DNA from: Chrysomallon squamiferum
Lineage: Eukaryota; Mollusca; Gastropoda; Neomphalida; Peltospiridae
Direction: 5' to 3'
DNA length: 43,962 nt
NCBI GenBank assembly: GCA_012295275.1
Contig: CM022665.1
Location: 47,938,602-47,982,563 of the forward strand
Shown piece by piece: positions 38,986 through 43,962 of this stretch (within the stretch, counting starts at the first letter, position 1; the number at the start of each line of letters is the position of its first letter). The translations under genes were made by a program, and so were the position numbers. The notes below the pieces were generated by a model. That model was not told where the DNA came from. It did not search any database and worked only from the letters and a program-made list of their open reading frames with translations.

Positions 38986-38989
38986 CAAA

Positions 38990-39753
38990 ACAACCCCACC
39001 CGAAAAAAAGCCACGAAACATTAAATAAGAAACTATTTCATTTTCACTGTTAGAACGTCAGACAAAATATCTACACCTTTCGCCCTCATAAGGTCAGTCA
39101 ACACTTGTACCTGTGATGCTTTTTCTATTTCTAAACGTAGTAAACTGATACAAAGCAAACTCGTGTGACAGACGCGTTCTCTGTGAAATGTACTGACCGT
39201 CATTACCGACATTTGATGCTACCAGTATTCAACAAAACAAAATTATTTTCTGTTTGTGATTCGATGCTTCTCGTCAGTCCAGCAGCGAACTCATAATTAA
39301 AACTGTTATAATTAACATAACTATAACTCATAATTAAAACTGGTTTTAGACTCTGCAATCAATTTGTTTTATTTATGCGCTATGATTTTTCTTCATTTTA
39401 ACAGTGACTAACATTTTTAAAATGATATTTTAAAAAAGGTTTAATATGAACACAATTAAAAATAGTAATTAATTAATTAATTAATTAAATAATTAATTGC
39501 AATAAAATAAATAAAGTTTACTGTCTCTAGTGATATATTTATTCTTGAATTACGGTGTCATTTATGTTTCCAGACAAAACGTTGTAACGTTCTTGTTTCC
39601 ATTTCTGGTAATTTAATATTTTGTTCCTGACAAATTACCGCATACAAATTTCTCTTCATCACTTCATTAGTGGATATTTTTAAAAACAAATTTTAGTCTT
39701 CGACTTCCTCTTGTAACAAGTTCTTTCTAGAACAAACACTGGAATTTTGTTAA

Positions 39754-39765
<12 letters not shown>
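38990..39765. other. no gene seen
   Basis: AT-rich; (TTAA)n at about 39464-39496. Confidence 0.4.

Positions 39766-39768
<3 letters not shown>

Positions 39769-39829
<61 letters not shown>
39769..39829. repeat. (TAA)n microsatellite
   Basis: About twenty TAA units. Confidence 0.95.
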
Positions 39830-39834
<5 letters not shown>

Positions 39835-39835
<1 letters not shown>

Positions 39836-40380
39836 GATAATTAAACAGGATGGCTTTGGGGGAATTACTGTACGTGTATATTGATTATTTCATTTTAAGT
39901 CTTCATTTTTGCCAGTTAAAAACAATTTCGTATATCTAGGTGAAATCAAAGTAAGCAGGGAAACTGTGTTTCATTGTTAACTGAAAGTTTTTGTGGTTCT
40001 AGGTAACTGCTGTATATGAAAACTGTAAAACTTATATTTATTGTCTTTTTCTCTAATCCGTTTCTTATGAAGAATCATTTTATCTGCTTCATTTTTAGTT
40101 ACCTCCAATCACCATTTTATATAATATTTTATCTTAATAAAATATTTCATTTTATATAAAATTATGTCTGTCTTTTTAAAATGGATTATTCTAATCAATT
40201 AAATGTAGAAGAGGTGATTGTTATCATTTTTCCGCTTATCAATATTTACCTTTTTAATCTAGATATTTGTTTTTTGTTCTTGACTTTTTCTTCTATTTTT
40301 ATCTTTATTTTTTTTTTCTCCATATTCAAGAAAATCATTTCACTTAGATCAAAATATGTAGCTAGAGTCGTGGCTAAGTC
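39835..40380. other. no gene seen
   Basis: AT-rich unique sequence. Confidence 0.4.
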
Positions 40381-40386
40381 TTTCAT

Positions 40387-40482
40387 CTGAGTGTCTGTTG
40401 ATAATCTGAGTGTCTGTTGATAATCTGAGTGTCTGTTGATAATCTGAGTGTCTGTTGATAATCTGAGTCCCTGTTGATAATT
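40387..40482. repeat. 19-bp tandem repeat, 5 copies
   Basis: Unit CTGAGTGTCTGTTGATAAT; the fifth copy has CTGAGTCCC. Confidence 0.95.
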
Positions 40483-40500
40483 CTAAGACCAGTGATGTAC

Positions 40501-40534
40501 TTTTACAATATATATAAACATATATATTGTAAAA
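40501..40534. repeat. perfect 15-bp-arm hairpin
   Basis: TTTTACAATATATAT, a four-base spacer AAAC, then its exact reverse complement ATATATATTGTAAAA. Confidence 0.85.
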
Positions 40535-40539
40535 CAAAC

Positions 40540-41330
40540 TGACATCTGCAGCAATATTCCATTTTATTAACGTTTTATTATTTTTAATGCAAGAAACAAA
40601 CTAAAATAAACAGAAATGTTAACTAGTCAAACTTAGAAAGCTCAGAAGGTATAAGAAGTTTATATTCGTACAGAAAAACATTTTAATCCTTTACGAAAGA
40701 CGAATTATAAAACCTGTACTGTGATAATCAGTTACGTTAAATGTTTCAGTTTGACTAATTTAAACAATATCACGGGTAGCTGTGTATTTGTTACACGTTC
40801 TCATTCTACAGACGATTTACACTTTGCACCTCACAAACTGCAGTTTATTTCAAGTTACTTTACACGATGTAAAACGTGTACTGTTTCAGACAATGGAAAT
40901 ATCTTTTTAAAACGTTTTTGTAAAATTCTTCTTCAAGCCACTCACAGCCTGAACTAGTTTTCATGTTTCTAAAATACTTCGTCCAGAGAAATACGTTTTC
41001 GCAACTTTCGAAGAATTACTTCATAAGATGTTGTTATTGTTCTTTTCATTTTTTCCTCTTTTTTTCTTTCTTTTCTGACTGTTTAATGTATTTACAACAA
41101 ATTTTTACGCAAGATGGAGTTTTATTTTTTTATTATTATTATTTTTTTTTTAAGTGATCACCAGTATTTTGTTTAAATTTCGGTAAGTTTTAAACTTTTG
41201 TCGTTAAAAATGACTGAGATTATTATGTTTTAGTGTTCTTCTTGTTTAATTCTTTCCTTCGTTTTCTTTTCTCCCTTTGTTGTATCATATAACAGTCTTT
41301 GTAAATATTCTTCCTTTTACTTATTTGCTT
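40540..41330. other. no gene seen
   Basis: A 78-codon ORF (40721-40957) has no recognised product. Confidence 0.35.
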
Positions 41331-41429
41331 ATTTACTTATTTATTTATTTATTTATTTATTTTTCCTTCCGTGTTTTCTTTTATTGTTTCTTTAACTTTT
41401 ACTGTAAATGATTATGATTATGATTATTA

Positions 41430-41499
<70 letters not shown>

Positions 41500-41645
41500 T
41501 TATTATTATAAATACTGTTACTAGTATTATTCTTAATATTATTATTATTATTATTTTTATTATTACTACAACTATTACTGTCATTATTATTATTACAGTT
41601 ATTATTATTATTATTATAGTTGTTGTTGTTGTTGTTGTTGCTGCT
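41331..41645. repeat. (TTTA)n, (TTA)n and (TTG)n tracts
   Basis: (TTTA)n at about 41335-41360, (TTA)n at about 41422-41497, imperfect TTA/ACT triplets to 41617, then (GTT)n to about 41640. Poly-Asn ORFs on the minus strand are artefacts. Confidence 0.9.
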
Positions 41646-41889
41646 GTTGTTTTGTTTTACATATTCCACAGCAAACAAATTCAAATTATAATAATAAAAT
41701 TATTGTATTTGTGTGACTATATTATTATTACACAAAACTATTGTTATACTCTTTACTACACATTTTATTACAAATATTTTGTTTTTATTTATTTTATCAG
41801 TATATGTTTTATTTTTTCTGTAATACACTGTAATAGTGTGTGATATTAATTACATTTAAGTGTATCATAAGCTATGTATTATACTGTGT

Positions 41890-42645
41890 CATATAATGTG
41901 GTGAAATTTAAAACTATTGTATGAAAAATGTTTAACATGATGTGTGGTAACATACTTAATATTGTGTACGATGAAATATACAATATTCTCTGTGATAAAA
42001 TATATAAAATAGTTTACGATAAAATATAAAACATTGTTTGTATAAAAATTATTAAATATTATTTATGATTAAATATATAATATTGATTATAATAAAATAT
42101 TTACATTTATGATAAAAAATTTAATGTTACTTATGATTAAATATTTAATAATGTTTATGATGAAATATTTAATTTCATATATGATAAAATATTTAGCATT
42201 ATTTATGATAAAACATTTAATATTGTTTATGATAAATTTGTAACATTATTTATGATAATATACATAATATTGCCTGTGACAGAATATTTAATATTATTTA
42301 TGTTAAATGTGTAATACAGTTTATAATGAAATATTTAATTTTGTTTATGATAAAATATTTAACATTGTTCATGATAATGTATAACATTATTTATGATAAA
42401 TGTATAATATTATTTATGATAAATGTATAATATTTAATGAAATATTTAACATTGTTCATGATAATGTATAACATTATTTATGATAAATGTATAATATTTA
42501 ATGAAATATTTAATATTGTTCGTGATAATGTATAACATTATTTATGATAAATGTATAATATTATTTATGATAAATGTATAATATTATTTATGATAAATGT
42601 ATAAGATATTTATGATAAAATATATAATATGATAAATTATTTAAC
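41890..42645. repeat. diverged 22-24-bp AT-rich tandem repeat, about 30 copies
   Basis: The core ATTTATGATAAAATATTTAA varies widely at the left. From about 42350 it forms a cleaner subarray with larger duplicated blocks (ACATTATTTATGATAAATGT). Confidence 0.85.
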
Positions 42646-42649
42646 ACAG

Positions 42650-43002
42650 TGTGATATAAGAGATATTCGGTAGTAAATGTAATATACAGTAACAGTGTGT
42701 AATTTAAATAAAGTTGTTGTATAAGACAATATTAACTTGTTAACAAAGCACAAACTGTTTCCGAGAAAAACTCAAATAAATGAATTTTTTAATCATGTGT
42801 TTTCTATGTAATCACTCGTCCATGTAAATAATTAATGAAAGTATTCAAACACAATTTCTGTGTATGTTTAATTAAACTGCATTTCAACAGAAATAAATTA
42901 TCTCAGCGTGTATTTAATTAATAATTAAATACTGCAGCTATCGTAAACACAAACATCTTTTAAATAGTTAAATATACTGATAAATTTTAATACCAATTTT
43001 GT

Positions 43003-43043
<41 letters not shown>

Positions 43044-43170
43044 TCAGTGAGATAATGAAGTTATTAAAATAACGAGCTTTGAAACTACAGATTTCACTGT
43101 AGCTAAATTTAAGTTTGAAACTCACTCTCTACAGAATTCGTCTTGCAGAAAACAGTGACATCATAGTTAA
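42650..43170. other. no gene seen
   Basis: AT-rich, with (TAA)n at about 43004-43041. Confidence 0.4.
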
Positions 43171-43176
43171 TAAAGT

Positions 43177-43182
43177 TTTATT
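43177..43182 (-). terminator. candidate poly(A) signal of Olig-B
   Basis: AATAAA on the minus strand about 240 bp after the Olig-B stop. Confidence 0.4.
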
Positions 43183-43419
43183 CAAAAACAAGGCACGGTT
43201 AAAAAGGAAAAACAATAAATATAATTTATATAAAAAATAACTTTCTCCGTGTACCATCAGGAAGACGTCTAACAACACATCAGCTACCATTACGTCAGAG
43301 TTAAAAAAATACTTCTTCAAGAAATATAGTCTAAATCTGTAGAGAACATTAAACTCGATGAAACAAAAACTAAAGTTTGTTGTTAAGAAAACTCACATGA
43401 TTTTTTTTCAGTTATAACG

Positions 43420-43962
43420 TTATTTTCTGAATGTCGTTGCTGCAGTAAACTTCCCTGCGTACGTGGGCACAGGGGACCGCACCATGTCCGTCGTACACTG
43501 TGAACATGCACAAGGGGCGGGCCAACGCCCAAATCCTGGCGATCTCTCTGTGTGTAGGGACGGAGGGGAGGTTATGGCCGTGGGGGTGGAATCGCGACAG
43601 AAGTCGTGAGAGGAGAGTCCTGGGATCGGGTGAGCCATCGCCGGCAACATGGACAACATGGAGAGCTGTGCGTGCGGCAGAGGCGAGTGGTGCGCGTGCG
43701 GGCTCAGAGCTCCTGCACGTGCACTGCGATGTGAGCTGTAGACGTCGGTGATGAGTTTCTTCATCTCCTCCAGCGAGCTGTTCAGCATCAGGATGTAGTT
43801 CCTCGCCAGCAGCAGCGTGGCTATCTTTGACAGCTTCCTCACTGACGGGCCGTGCGCGTACGGCATCACGTCCCGGAGTCCGTCCAGCGCCGAGTTCAAG
43901 TCGTGCATGCGCCGTCTCTCCCTCCCGTTTATCTTCAGCCGCAGGTCCTGCAGCTCGTTCTC
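43420..43962 (-). CDS. Olig-family bHLH transcription factor (Olig-B), 5' end beyond the window
   Basis: 180 residues are visible and the N-terminus lies past 43962. The reading enters in frame with [18 protein letters not shown], then [39 protein letters not shown] and a helix-2 tail ending in [13 protein letters not shown]. This is nearly canonical for Olig2/Olig3 and closer to them than Olig-A is. The ATG at 43908 is the internal Met of RMHDL, not the start. The tail is His/Pro/Ser-rich, with PCACSQC at visible residues 150-156, comparable to SCTCSVC in Olig-A and PCPCSMC in vertebrate Olig2. The stop is at 43420-43422. Codons are far more GC-rich than in Olig-A or the flanks. It is expected to act in the nucleus on E-boxes during neural or mesodermal cell specification, by family analogy. 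Confidence 0.95.
   Translation of the reverse strand, partial: ENELQDLRLKINGRERRRMHDLNSALDGLRDVMPYAHGPSVRKLSKIATLLLARNYILMLNSSLEEMKKLITDVYSSHRSARAGALSPHAHHSPLPHAQLSMLSMLPAMAHPIPGLSSHDFCRDSTPTAITSPPSLHTERSPGFGRWPAPCACSQCTTDMVRSPVPTYAGKFTAATTFRK

Overview
The window is nuclear DNA of an invertebrate bilaterian. It is AT-rich, has introns with GT-AG borders, and is packed with minisatellites and (TAA)n or (TTTA)n tracts. A lophotrochozoan, perhaps a mollusc, is my best guess. That rests on Olig-type bHLH genes, a TMEM50 gene and the genome style, not on any diagnostic sequence.

Three genes are well supported, all on the minus strand. (1) 7203-7904 is an intact single-exon, Olig-family bHLH transcription factor (Olig-A, 233 aa). 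(2) 13148-17814 is a complete six-exon TMEM50 gene (159 aa, four predicted membrane segments), assembled here exon by exon with matching splice sites and phases. (3) 43420-43962 is a second Olig-family bHLH gene (Olig-B), cut by the right window edge inside or just before its basic region. TMEM50 lies between the two Olig genes. In human, OLIG1/OLIG2 and TMEM50B lie within a few hundred kilobases on chromosome 21q22, so this may be an ancient linkage.

Intron 4 of TMEM50 carries a 1.2-kb DNA transposon (14066-15273) on the opposite strand. It has clear terminal inverted repeats, a TA target duplication and a broken pogo-like transposase tail. A 272-bp foldback element lies at 23269-23540.

The rest is mostly tandem repeats. 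About 16 arrays, almost all with unrelated units of 19-80 bp, cover roughly 11.5 kb (about 26%). The largest are 11150-13125 (70/77-bp unit, immediately after the TMEM50 stop) and 26225-28515 (32-bp unit, about 70 copies). Between them are less AT-rich, non-repetitive islands (2360-2580, 20870-21330, 22340-22740, 25860-26215, 28860-29340, 31640-32170, 33880-34340, 36000-37250). These are the best candidates for cis-regulatory elements or unrecognised exons. One island (28860-29340) looks like a promoter, and a strong acceptor plus poly(A) signal lie 2.3 kb downstream, so a short plus-strand transcript is possible. No tRNA, rRNA or CRISPR array was seen.
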